From: Rhodobacter sp.
GTDB lineage: Bacteria > Pseudomonadota > Alphaproteobacteria > Rhodobacterales > Rhodobacteraceae
Length of the DNA stretch: 14,837 nucleotides
Direction: 5' to 3'
NCBI GenBank assembly: GCA_027482795.1
Contig: JAIXVS010000370.1
Span: 1-14,837, forward strand
The notes under the pieces were generated by a model. The model saw only the letters and a list, made by a program, of their open reading frames with translations, did no database searches and was not told the DNA's origin. The position numbers and the translations under genes were made by a program. This document shows, one piece after another, positions 1-7,409 of this stretch (position 1 is the first letter of the stretch; every line of letters starts with the position of its first letter).

Positions 1-323
1 CTGTACAAGCCAAATTACGGGCACTGGTGGCGCAATATGGGACGCTTCCCGCCAAAGCATTCCCAGGGCGTGCTGCCATTTTGATCCACTCACTGGCAAT
101 AGATGACAGTCTTATACATGCAACGTATGAGCGGTCTAATTCACCAAAAATCGGCCACTACATTCCAGGAACAAAAATTGAAATTCGCGATGAAGCAGAG
201 TTTCTGAAGACTCATCATGCAAGCGCGGTGATCATTAACCTTGCATGGCATATTCAAGCGGAAATAGAGCGTTATATGCGATCTCAGGGCTACCAAGGAC
301 AGGTCATTCCGATTTGGGAATAG
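1..323 (+). CDS. Sugar C-methyltransferase-like protein, C-terminal fragment (5' end outside window)
   Basis: The frame is open from base 3 to the TAG at 321-323, so the window holds only the last 106 residues. A GTG at 27 is the first in-frame start-type codon, but the frame runs open upstream of it and it is probably not the true start. The visible part resembles the C-terminal domain of NDP-hexose C-methyltransferases (Pfam C-methyltransferase C-terminal domain). It has the block YERSNSPKIGHYIPGT, matching the family's 'D-x-x-P-x-K-x-G-x-x-x-PGT' pattern, then NLAWHIQAEIE near the end, matching the 'LAWN/H-x-x-EI' block. Full-length relatives are about 400 residues with an N-terminal SAM-binding domain, not seen here. 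rfbF starts 64 bases downstream, which suggests it acts on a CDP-linked keto-deoxysugar. The substrate is inferred from context only. Confidence 0.8.
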   Translation, partial: VQAKLRALVAQYGTLPAKAFPGRAAILIHSLAIDDSLIHATYERSNSPKIGHYIPGTKIEIRDEAEFLKTHHASAVIINLAWHIQAEIERYMRSQGYQGQVIPIWE

Positions 324-387
324 AAATTTTAAGAGAATTTTCACCTAGATTTTGAATGTGCTTAGACTAAAAAAAGAGGGGAATCTC

Positions 388-1176
388 GTGAAGGTTGTCA
401 TTTTTGCAGGTGGTCTCGGGACGCGGCTATCAGAAGAAACTGAAAACCGCCCCAAGCCAATGGTCGAAATTGGGGGCCATCCAATTCTTTGGCACATTAT
501 GAAGATTTACAGCCATTATGGGCTTACAGACTTTATAATTTGCGGTGGATATAAAAGCTGGATGATCCATGACTACTTTGCAAACTTTCTTCACCGCAGT
601 TCGGACGTTACTTTTCATATTTCCAGTGCAGGAATGGAAACGACCATTCATCGACCGCCAAAGGAAAATTGGAACGTGACCTTGGTCAACACGGGACTAA
701 AGACCATGACAGCGGGAAGATTGGCCTTGGTAAAAGACTACATTGGGCAAGAAGATTTCTGTTTGACTTATGGCGATGGCGTTTCCGATGTAAATATCAC
801 CGACCTCATTTCCTTTCACAAAAAGAATGGAAAGGTTGCGACGGTTACTGCCATTCAACCTGACGGTAGATTTGGTGCGCTGGACATAGAAAACAATTCC
901 GTCAAGGCCTTTGTGGAAAAGCCAGTAGGTGATGGTAACTGGATCAACGGCGGCTTCTTTGTGCTAAAGAATGAAGTCTTCCGTTATTTGCCAGAAAATC
1001 CAACACTGGAGATGTGGGAAGGAAAGCCGATGGCCGCGCTTTCCAATAGCGGTCAGCTATCAGCCTACAAACATCATGGATTCTGGCATGCCATGGATAC
1101 ATTGCGGGACAAACAGGTTCTTGAAGCGCTTTATGAAAGTAATGCTGCACCTTGGGCCGTTTGGGACAAAAACTGA
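388..1176 (+). CDS. rfbF: Glucose-1-phosphate cytidylyltransferase
   Basis: Transfers CMP from CTP to glucose-1-phosphate to give CDP-glucose, the cytosolic entry step to CDP-3,6-dideoxyhexoses and related sugars. The 262-residue product is close to the usual length of about 257. It opens with the nucleotidyltransferase signature AGGLGTRLSEET (residues 7-18) followed by RPKPMVEIGG (21-30). It has the YGDGVSD metal/nucleotide site (128-134), VEKP (176-179), WINGGFF (185-191), and the C-terminal block GFWHAMDTLRDK (231-242) typical of RfbF. I chose GTG at 388 because a GAGGG ribosome site lies 7 bases upstream and the protein then begins at the conserved MKVVIFAGG. An in-frame TTG at 352 would add 12 atypical residues. 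It sits between the methyltransferase fragment and a glycosyltransferase. The partner CDP-glucose 4,6-dehydratase (rfbG) is not in the window. Specificity for CTP and glucose is from family similarity. Confidence 0.94.
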   Translation: MKVVIFAGGLGTRLSEETENRPKPMVEIGGHPILWHIMKIYSHYGLTDFIICGGYKSWMIHDYFANFLHRSSDVTFHISSAGMETTIHRPPKENWNVTLVNTGLKTMTAGRLALVKDYIGQEDFCLTYGDGVSDVNITDLISFHKKNGKVATVTAIQPDGRFGALDIENNSVKAFVEKPVGDGNWINGGFFVLKNEVFRYLPENPTLEMWEGKPMAALSNSGQLSAYKHHGFWHAMDTLRDKQVLEALYESNAAPWAVWDKN

Positions 1177-1233
1177 ACAATATCATCGGAATTATGGCAT
1201 CGCTGAAACGGAAAGGCGAGGGGGATCGACGCA

Positions 1234-2247
1234 ATGAATAGTCAGGAAACCACGGCGACAATGCCAAAGCTTATTTCGATTGTAATCCCTGCTTTTAACG
1301 AAGAGCTGAACGTCTGGAATGCATATGAAAGAACCAAAGAGGTTTTTGAATCAGCGCTAAAGGATTATGATTTCGAAATCATCTTTACCGACAATCACAG
1401 TACAGATGGTACATATGTCGAGTTGGAAAAGATTGCGCGCAAAGACAGTCGTATAAAGGTCGCCAGATTTGCCCGAAACTACGGATTTAACAATTCCCTC
1501 ATTACGGGGTATCGCCTTGCGAAAGGTCACGCGGCCATTCAGCTAGATTGCGACTTGCAAGACCCCCCCAGCCTATTTCCAGTTTTCATCAAGAAGTGGG
1601 AAGCAGGCCATGATGTTGTTGTGGGACTGCGTCCAAAAAGACAAGAGCCTGCGTTATTATTGCTCGCACGTAAATTTTTTTATCGCTTTTTATCACGAAT
1701 CTCTGAGGACAACCTTGTTGTTGATGGCGGAGATTTTCGATTAGTTGACCGAAGCATTTTGGATCAGTTGCGGGAAATCCACGATGCTACGCCATATGTG
1801 CGGGGACTCGTTTCCACATTGGCAGCCAATCAGACCAGTTTTGAGTATGAACGATCCAAACGCGCCCACGGTAAAAGTAAGTTTCCCGTAATCCGTCTGC
1901 TTGGACTCGCTGTTGAGGGGATTATAAACCACTCGACAGTGCCGCTTAGGCTAGCGACAATATTCGGTCTGTTGATTGCGACTTTGGCCGTACTTTTATC
2001 ACTCGGGTACTTTGTAGCACGATTGGTTTTTGTGGACTTTATGCCCGCTGGATTTGCAACCACCGTTATACTCGAACTTCTATCGATTGGGTTGAATGGA
2101 ATTTTTCTGGGTATAATCGGTGAATATCTTGGGCACATTCACCGTCAGTTACGTGATCGGCCTGTTACTGTCATCCAACGCGCCATTAACTTAACCGAAC
2201 TCGATATGAAATATGTGACAATGCCGCGCTCTCGGGGGGCGCCGTGA
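1234..2247 (+). CDS. GtrB/DPM1-like membrane glycosyltransferase, family GT2
   Basis: Probably transfers a sugar from a nucleotide sugar to a polyprenyl-phosphate carrier at the inner face of the cytoplasmic membrane. The 337-residue protein starts its GT2 domain at ISIVIPAFNEE (about 15-25) and has the nucleotide-binding DNHSTDGT (53-60). The LDCDLQDPP block (108-116) contains the metal-binding acidic motif, and GGDFRLVDR (166-174) and HGKSKFPV (222-229) are typical of the GtrB/ArnC/DPM1 group. Two hydrophobic stretches at about 241-268 and 275-303 are probable membrane helices, as in GtrB. ATG at 1234 follows a purine-rich GGCGAGGGGG site. Its end overlaps the next gene by 4 bases (GTGA), suggesting coupled translation. 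A run of seven C at 1563-1569 falls in the DPP codons. The sugar donor cannot be read from sequence; the CDP-sugar made by its neighbours is one option. Confidence 0.9.
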   Translation: MNSQETTATMPKLISIVIPAFNEELNVWNAYERTKEVFESALKDYDFEIIFTDNHSTDGTYVELEKIARKDSRIKVARFARNYGFNNSLITGYRLAKGHAAIQLDCDLQDPPSLFPVFIKKWEAGHDVVVGLRPKRQEPALLLLARKFFYRFLSRISEDNLVVDGGDFRLVDRSILDQLREIHDATPYVRGLVSTLAANQTSFEYERSKRAHGKSKFPVIRLLGLAVEGIINHSTVPLRLATIFGLLIATLAVLLSLGYFVARLVFVDFMPAGFATTVILELLSIGLNGIFLGIIGEYLGHIHRQLRDRPVTVIQRAINLTELDMKYVTMPRSRGAP

Positions 2248-3422
2248 CTGTCCAGACATCAAATCGCCAAACTAAAGACTCGCCGATTTTGGTAATTGGA
2301 GGCGGTCGATGGGCGCGCGTCATCCTCTCTGTTTTGATGTCAACAGCTTCCAATCGAAAAGTAATTTGGCTAACGCATCACAATGCTGTTCAAAATCGAA
2401 ATTGGTTGCAGATGCAAGGCTTTTCAAATGTAGTGATTGAGATGAACGGTGAAGAGGCCTGGCAATTGCCGCTATATGCGGCAATAATTGCATCTTCTTC
2501 ACGAGATCATGCAAGAGATTTAATGCGCGCTGTTCAGTTGAATGTACCTGCTTTGTGCGAGAAACCCTTTTCAATGGATGCGGCGCAAGCGCGCCAAATC
2601 GTGGATTTATCAGAGTTCAGGTCTGTTGTAGCGGGCGTTAACTTAGAGTTTCTTTACGCCAGTTATCTGCATGAGTTCGCGAGTCTGCTTAAAACTAGCC
2701 CGCCAAGTATGATTGAAATTAGGTGGTGCGATCCCTTCAGCGAGATTCGATATGGCGAACAAAAGTTTGGCGAAATTCATACCCCGCTAGTGCACGATAG
2801 CCTTCCTCATTGTTGGTCACTTTTGCGTGTAATTTGTGACGAATCGCCGATTGAATTGATTTCTGCCACATATTCTGACTCCTCGGAGATCATTATTCGC
2901 GCAGTCTGCGGGCAAGCTAGCATTCGCATAGTGCTTAATCGCCGTGCGCAACACCGGGAAAGAGAGATTACAATAGATAATGGTCGGTATGCACTAGATT
3001 TCGCAAATGAACCTGGCCGTTATATTACGCCGTCACGGGAAATTGTTGAAAATAAATGGTCAGGCCTGCGGCCTCTTGGTGCCAGCTTAGTTTCATTCTT
3101 GAAGAAGCTGGAAGACCATAACCACATTTTCCCGTCGTCAATCAAAGAATGCTTGCCTTCGGTTGAATTTTGTTCGGATGCGCACGGCATGATTTCAAAT
3201 CAGTTGCGCGACAGTCTAATGTCTCATCATCGGTCTGGAACGCTTGAATTTTCGAACACCGTTGCACGGAATTCTCTTGTTGATCTTATGGTACCACAAC
3301 TAAGGGAGAGATTAACATTAAGTGAGATTGTAGATTCGGAAGACATGTTCCTATATTTGAAGGGCGCTTTTTTGAAAGAAGAAGGTGACTATCTCAGTAC
3401 AAGTGACCGCCTGCAGGATTAA
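2244..3422 (+). CDS. Gfo/Idh/MocA-family NAD(P)-dependent oxidoreductase
   Basis: A predicted cytosolic sugar dehydrogenase/reductase of 392 residues, in the family's 330-400 range. The N-terminal Rossmann domain has the dinucleotide fingerprint VIGGGRWA (about 18-25). It also has CEKPF (105-109), the EKP motif whose lysine is normally catalytic in this family. A family-like block HDSLPHCW (184-191) may carry the substrate-side histidine. The last third is less typical and may be a family-specific extension. It begins at GTG 2244, overlapping the stop of the upstream glycosyltransferase, so the two are almost certainly co-transcribed. Its likely job is to reduce or oxidise a keto-sugar made in the same pathway; which sugar is unknown. 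It is the last gene of the left run, with no clear U-tract terminator after the TAA. Family assignment is firm, the reaction is not. Confidence 0.82.
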   Translation: MTVQTSNRQTKDSPILVIGGGRWARVILSVLMSTASNRKVIWLTHHNAVQNRNWLQMQGFSNVVIEMNGEEAWQLPLYAAIIASSSRDHARDLMRAVQLNVPALCEKPFSMDAAQARQIVDLSEFRSVVAGVNLEFLYASYLHEFASLLKTSPPSMIEIRWCDPFSEIRYGEQKFGEIHTPLVHDSLPHCWSLLRVICDESPIELISATYSDSSEIIIRAVCGQASIRIVLNRRAQHREREITIDNGRYALDFANEPGRYITPSREIVENKWSGLRPLGASLVSFLKKLEDHNHIFPSSIKECLPSVEFCSDAHGMISNQLRDSLMSHHRSGTLEFSNTVARNSLVDLMVPQLRERLTLSEIVDSEDMFLYLKGAFLKEEGDYLSTSDRLQD

Positions 3423-3965
3423 AATTTTTTGCGACGAATTGCGACCAGAACTGAACGCATTGCAAGCAAAACTGAACGTCTGCGCCTTGCAAGTTAGAGC
3501 GTTTAAAAAAGCAGGACGATAACGGTTTTTGCCGATGCTTCGCGAAGGGCACCTTGCTGGACTTGGACGGAAACGGATTGCATGAGAGTGTTTCGGAGGG
3601 TCCTGCGGTGAAGTAGCCGCTCGACAAGCCCGCCAATCGGTAAGTAGGACAAGGGCTGGCTTGCTGACCTACGGGAGGCGAAATATGGGCGTTCATGCCT
3701 TTTGAAACCCGGAACGCAATCTGCCAATCTGGCCATGATTTTCGACTAGCGTGTCCCAGCGCTGAAATTTTTCCCAAAAAGTGCGGTAGACACGAGCAAA
3801 ATCTCATTAATTCTGGTCATAAGTCGGACCATTAGCGGTCTAACGCGGCTTCAGATCGGAAGGCCATCGCCCCGCCTGAGAAACAGCGTGGCCACTAAGC
3901 AGCGACCGCTTTGTAGACAACCACGCGGCAAGCGCGAAGGGTAGCCCGATCCATGCCCGGTTCGC

Positions 3966-3997
3966 AAAGGAGGCTTGTAATGCAGTGTTCGGCCTAG
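3966..3997 (+). other. Strong ribosome binding site with five-codon minigene
   Basis: AAAGGAGG (3966-3973) lies 6 bases upstream of ATG (3980-3982), which is followed by CAG TGT TCG GCC and TAG (3995-3997). The spacing is ideal for translation initiation. After the TAG the same frame reads about 42 further codons to 4123, including a hydrophobic patch (LTFGTALFGYML). This may be the relic of a small gene, an upstream leader peptide, or chance. Confidence 0.15.
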
Positions 3998-4133
3998 TTG
4001 AGGGCATTGACTTTTGGAACTGCCCTGTTCGGGTACATGTTACAGCAAATTTGCAACCGAAGTGCCGCCAGAATTGCAGAAAATACGCAGTACACGAACA
4101 ATCACCATCAAAATCAGGCTTAACCAACATACA

Positions 4134-4160
4134 TTGACTGGAATGCTGACGAGCGATAAG
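4134..4160 (+). promoter_or_regulatory. Possible sigma-70 promoter for the acyltransferase gene
   Basis: TTGACT (4134-4139) matches the -35 consensus at five of six positions. GATAAG (4155-4160) matches the -10 consensus at four of six. The 15-base spacer is short. Transcription would start near 4167, leaving a short leader before the ATG at 4201. This is a pattern match only. Confidence 0.25.
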
Positions 4161-4200
4161 GAAATTGGACCGCATGAAGTGCGCCAAAGCAGGTAGAAAA

Positions 4201-5889
4201 ATGACAACTTCAACCATCGTCAGTTCGCAACCTGCACTGAACAACGCTGCAATGCCCGCGTACCGTGCCGACATTGATGGACTGCGTGCTTTAGCGGTTC
4301 TCAGCGTGATGGTCTTTCACGCGAATTCTGCATGGTTGGGCGGCGGTTTTATTGGCGTTGATGTGTTCTTCGTTATTTCGGGCTTTTTGATTGGAACAAT
4401 TCTAATCACGGAAATTTCCCGCATTGGAAGTGTAAATTACCTTGAATTTTGGGCGCGTCGCACACGCAGATTGGTTCCAAGCGCGATAGTGGTGACTTTC
4501 GCCACTTTAGTGGCCGCATGGGTTATTTTGCCATCGGCTGATATTAGCCGCGCGGCAAAAGATGCCAGTTTCGCACTTTTATACGCAACAAACTGGCAAA
4601 ACTTAGCCGAATCCGTCGACTATTTTGGTGACAGATCTTCTCCCAGCCTGTTTTTGCATTTTTGGTCTTTAGCAGTAGAGGAGCAATTTTATATTTACCT
4701 TTCTTTACTATTCTTATTGAGTAAACTGCGGTCAAAATCACCAGATCAAACCTTGCGCAAAGTTGCAATTTTTTCCGTAATCCTTGCAGCCGCTTCGTTT
4801 GTTGCCTGCGTAATCCAAACGCAGCAGTCACAACCAGTAGGTTATTTCGCAATTCATACCAGAATCTGGCAACTATCAGCGGGTCTTGGGGTGGCCTTTT
4901 TGGCGCGCGCCGCGCTGACCCCTTCGCGGAGCAGCGCCGAGATTGCAGCTGTGGTTGGGCTGATGTTTATAATTTACGCGGCCATTATGTTTGAAGGGGC
5001 TAGAGGCTATCCTGGCATCGCGGCGCTGCTGCCAACCAGCGGTGCCGCATTACTGATCTGGAGCGGACTGACACCCTCGCAGCCGACAGTCACAGCCAGC
5101 GTTCTTTCCCACCCAGTGCTTACCTGGATCGGAAAGCGATCGTACGCTCTTTACTTGTGGCATTGGCCCGTATTCCAGCTGTGGAAAATTGCTGCGCAGC
5201 AATGGGACGCACGCGATATGGTAATGGCAACTGCCCTGACATTCGTGCTGGCAGGCGTAAGTTATACGCTTATCGAAAACCCAGTGCGTCATAGCCGCTA
5301 TCTGCGGACGCGCCCGATTACGAGTTTGTCGGCCCTGGTTTCAGTTGTTGTAATGGGCTTGTTCGGCGCAATTTTTTTGCAACATCAAATTGAAACTCGC
5401 AAGTTTTTTACATTGAATGATGGAACGGTTATTAACCTTTCAAAGGAACGCATTTACAAGAACAAAATATACAAACTTGAATGTCACTCGTCACAAAAGA
5501 ATGATGATTTAAAAACATGTTCTTTTGGTGATTTAGACGCAGAGCGGACAATTGTTCTCTATGGTGATAGCCATGCATCGCATTGGTTTTCTTCTGTTGA
5601 AGCGTTTGGCGAGGCGAATGGATATTTGGTTTATCTTGTGGCCAAAAGTGCGTGCAGCCCGTTTGAATTAATTACATTCAATGAGAACCTTGGACATAGA
5701 TATGTTGAATGTGAAAGCTGGCGCAAAAAGGCAATGACGTGGATAAAGGGAATTAAGCCTGATGTTGTGATTGTGGGGAATTCGCTCCGAAAGGTACCGT
5801 ACAATGCGGATACTCGTCAGTATATCTTTGGGGAAGAGGGTTATCGCATACTGGAGCGAGCGCAAGAAGAAATGACACAAAAACTTTAA
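4201..5889 (+). CDS. Acyltransferase-3 domain with truncated SGNH domain (readable 5' part)
   Basis: This is the part translated before the premature TAA: 562 residues. ATG at 4201 is preceded by AGGTAG with about 6 bases spacing, and the family block YRADIDGLRALAVLSVM begins at residue 21. In-frame TTG 4165 and ATG 4174 are less likely starts. The acyltransferase-3 domain spans about 21-395. It has the conserved His in VMVFHAN (40), GGGFIGVDVFFVISGFLIG (47-65), the FWARRTRRL loop (83-91), HFWSLAVEEQFY (153-164) and about ten hydrophobic membrane segments, with SYALYLWHWP (314-323) and LIENPVRH (357-364) near the end. A linker rich in K and N follows. The SGNH domain then begins, with the nucleophile in YGDSHASHW (454-462, Ser457). 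The acyltransferase domain is complete, so a partial acyl-carrying function cannot be excluded. Confidence 0.75.
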   Translation: MTTSTIVSSQPALNNAAMPAYRADIDGLRALAVLSVMVFHANSAWLGGGFIGVDVFFVISGFLIGTILITEISRIGSVNYLEFWARRTRRLVPSAIVVTFATLVAAWVILPSADISRAAKDASFALLYATNWQNLAESVDYFGDRSSPSLFLHFWSLAVEEQFYIYLSLLFLLSKLRSKSPDQTLRKVAIFSVILAAASFVACVIQTQQSQPVGYFAIHTRIWQLSAGLGVAFLARAALTPSRSSAEIAAVVGLMFIIYAAIMFEGARGYPGIAALLPTSGAALLIWSGLTPSQPTVTASVLSHPVLTWIGKRSYALYLWHWPVFQLWKIAAQQWDARDMVMATALTFVLAGVSYTLIENPVRHSRYLRTRPITSLSALVSVVVMGLFGAIFLQHQIETRKFFTLNDGTVINLSKERIYKNKIYKLECHSSQKNDDLKTCSFGDLDAERTIVLYGDSHASHWFSSVEAFGEANGYLVYLVAKSACSPFELITFNENLGHRYVECESWRKKAMTWIKGIKPDVVIVGNSLRKVPYNADTRQYIFGEEGYRILERAQEEMTQKL

Positions 5890-6225
5890 AGCATCGCCGG
5901 TCACGTGGTATTGCTAAACGATGCGGTGCTGCTGCCGCAGCACCCACTGGATTGCTTGATGGATCACCATAGCAATTGGCAGAATAAATGTGCGTGGCCA
6001 TTAAAAACTGCGCAAGCTCAACGGAAATTCCCCTATTCGTTGAAGGGCTTGAATTCGGAATGGTTTCTGTTGGATATGGACGATGTGATTTGCCCAAATC
6101 AACTATGCTTGCCAATTCATGGGTCGACGCTGGTAATGCGCGACACAGGGCATGTGCATGATTCTTTTGCTAAGCTTGCTGCACCAAAGTTTGGGGAAAA
6201 GCTTGCGAAAATTTTAGCCAACTAG
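5890..6225 (+). pseudogene. Severed C-terminal part of the SGNH domain
   Basis: The 111 codons after the TAA are in the same frame as the acyltransferase and complete its SGNH fold. They include paired cysteines in VICPNQLC and the D-x-x-H motif in RDTGHVHD. A GTG at 5905 could serve formally as a start, but no ribosome site precedes it, and the resulting 106-residue piece would not be a domain on its own. The 189 bases from here to galE contain no gene. Confidence 0.7.
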
Positions 6226-6362
6226 GTCATCATTGTGAAGTAAAGTGCCTTTGATCCTGCTGCGCATCCAAAGGAATGAAACTCTTACATCGAACGTATA
6301 TTCAGATTTTACTGAAGGTATAGGCGCTGAGCTGATTAAATTTTTAGTATTGACCTAGGCTG

Positions 6363-6393
6363 TCAGAAAACCTACCCAAACGATCAGAAAACC
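6363..6393 (+). repeat. Pair of 10-base direct repeats upstream of galE
   Basis: TCAGAAAACC occurs at 6363-6372 and again at 6384-6393, exactly 21 bases apart (two helical turns), 22 bases before the galE ATG. Two equally faced sites could bind a dimeric regulator, or the repeat may be chance. A TTGACC at 6350-6355 could be a -35 element, but no good -10 follows it. Confidence 0.35.
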
Positions 6394-6414
6394 CGAGGTG
6401 TCGAGAGGGAACAA

Positions 6415-7389
6415 ATGGCAGTTCTAGTAACAGGCGGCGCTGGCTACATAGGTAGCCATATGGTTTTGGCGCTGCGCGACAAAGGTATTGACACGGTTGT
6501 CGTGGACGACCTGTCAGCAGGCATAGCAAGCGCGGTGCCGCCTGATGTAGAGCTGGTCGAAGGGTCATTTGGTGATGTTGAACTGGTAAATGACGTTATC
6601 AAGCGCCGTTCAGTCACAAGCATTCTTCACTTCGCAGGGTCAACGGTTGTTCCGGAATCGGTATCCGATCCGCTTAAATACTATCAAAACAACGTCACCA
6701 ATCTTGTTGGACTTTTGAAGGCCACGCTGAGGGGAAATATAAAGAGTTTCGTTTTTTCTTCAACAGCGGCGGTTTATGGGTCCAGCTACGATACGGCTGT
6801 AAAGGAGGATGCGGCTGTTGCACCGGAATCACCTTATGGCCGATCAAAGCTGATGGCAGAACAAATCATTCGCGATGCAGCAGCTACTAATGATCTTAAA
6901 TTTGCGATTTTTCGGTATTTCAATGTGGCTGGTGCTGATGCGCTTGGGCGCGTTGGTCAATCAACCCCTAACGCCACACATTTAATTAAACTTGCGTGTC
7001 AAGCCGCCGTTTTGGAAACTGGCCAATTTAGATTGTTCGGAACAGATTATCCGACAGCGGATGGCACCTGTGTGCGCGACTTCGTTCACGTTAGCGATTT
7101 GGTAGACGCGCACCTTTTGGCGCTGAGCCATTTAGAAAACGGCGGTTCTTCCGTGACACTAAATTGCGGGTACGGACAAGGTTATTCGGTGCGCGCAGTT
7201 CTTGATACGGTTCAAAAAGTTTCTGGTACAAAGTTTGACATTGCAGTCTGTCCGCGTAGGGACGGCGACACGGTTATTAGCATTGCGGATGGAACGCGTC
7301 TGCGTTCGTTAGGCTGGAGCCCCAAGTATGAAAGCCTTGAAACGATAGTTCTTCATGCGCTGAATTGGGAAAGAAAGTTAAAGCAGTAG
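6415..7389 (+). CDS. galE: UDP-glucose 4-epimerase
   Basis: Interconverts UDP-glucose and UDP-galactose (possibly the N-acetyl forms) in the cytosol, supplying galactose-type units for the polysaccharide. It has 324 residues, near the usual 330-340. It is a classical extended short-chain dehydrogenase. The NAD fingerprint is TGGAGYIGSH (6-15), and the early DDLSAG (31-36) is typical of GalE. It has HFAG (72-75), the catalytic Ser/Thr in SSTAAVYG (115-122), YGRSK (Tyr141 and Lys145), RYFNVAGAD (167-175) and VRDFVHVSDL near the end. ATG at 6415 is preceded by GAGAGGG at 5 bases. It opens the right-hand run after a 189-base gap, so a promoter probably lies in 6226-6414. The next gene begins 20 bases downstream. 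Substrate range cannot be set from these motifs alone. Confidence 0.92.
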   Translation: MAVLVTGGAGYIGSHMVLALRDKGIDTVVVDDLSAGIASAVPPDVELVEGSFGDVELVNDVIKRRSVTSILHFAGSTVVPESVSDPLKYYQNNVTNLVGLLKATLRGNIKSFVFSSTAAVYGSSYDTAVKEDAAVAPESPYGRSKLMAEQIIRDAAATNDLKFAIFRYFNVAGADALGRVGQSTPNATHLIKLACQAAVLETGQFRLFGTDYPTADGTCVRDFVHVSDLVDAHLLALSHLENGGSSVTLNCGYGQGYSVRAVLDTVQKVSGTKFDIAVCPRRDGDTVISIADGTRLRSLGWSPKYESLETIVLHALNWERKLKQ

Positions 7390-7409
7390 AGTCGGGAAAG
7401 TAGGAAATC

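Larger units (their letters stand above)
3423..4200 (+). other. Long gene-free region, probably decayed DNA plus the leader of the acyltransferase gene
   Basis: I find no protein of recognisable family on either strand. The open frames here are short and of odd composition, and one on the minus strand mostly mirrors the acyltransferase start. The contents I can name are few. At 3449-3493 there is a weak direct repeat (AACTGAACG then TTGCAAG, twice). At 3966-3973 a full-consensus AAAGGAGG stands 6 bases before an ATG at 3980 that stops after five codons (MQCSA). After that stop the same frame stays open to 4123. At 4134-4160 there is a possible promoter for the next gene. The length contrasts with the overlapping or closely spaced genes on either side, so deletion or recombination followed by decay is likely. 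I see no transposase remnant or terminal inverted repeat. Confidence 0.6.
4201..6225 (+). pseudogene. Acyltransferase-3/SGNH O-acetyltransferase gene interrupted by an in-frame TAA
   Basis: Intact relatives (OafA type, about 640-680 residues) O-acetylate cell-surface polysaccharides. An integral-membrane acyltransferase-3 domain passes acetyl groups across the inner membrane to a periplasmic SGNH domain. Here reading frame 1 encodes such a protein from ATG 4201 to TAG 6225 (674 codon positions). The only break is the TAA at 5887-5889 (codon 563). Past it the frame continues as SIAGHVVLLNDAVLLP, exactly where SGNH domains carry their 'V-V-L-x-D-x-P-x-x-P' strand, and reaches MRDTGHVHDSFAKL, which supplies the D-x-x-H of the catalytic triad (about codons 648-651). 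No shift of frame is needed, so a single base substitution (for example from CAA, GAA or AAA) could explain it. A sequencing error is the alternative. The truncated product would lack the catalytic His and so probably be inactive in its periplasmic domain. Confidence 0.8.

Noticed and set aside
3394..3807. 137-codon open frame on the minus strand in the gap, with another at 3503-3736
   Set aside because: Odd cysteine- and serine-rich composition, no family motif, no good ribosome site, and the former begins or ends inside real coding sequence. They look like chance frames.
4007..4043. TTGACT followed by a TACATG as a possible promoter
   Set aside because: The spacer is 21 bases and the -10 match is poor; the site at 4134-4160 is a better, though still weak, candidate.
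3840..4274. 144-codon minus-strand frame covering the acyltransferase start
   Set aside because: Its first part is antisense to the conserved acyltransferase N-terminus and the rest shows no motif.
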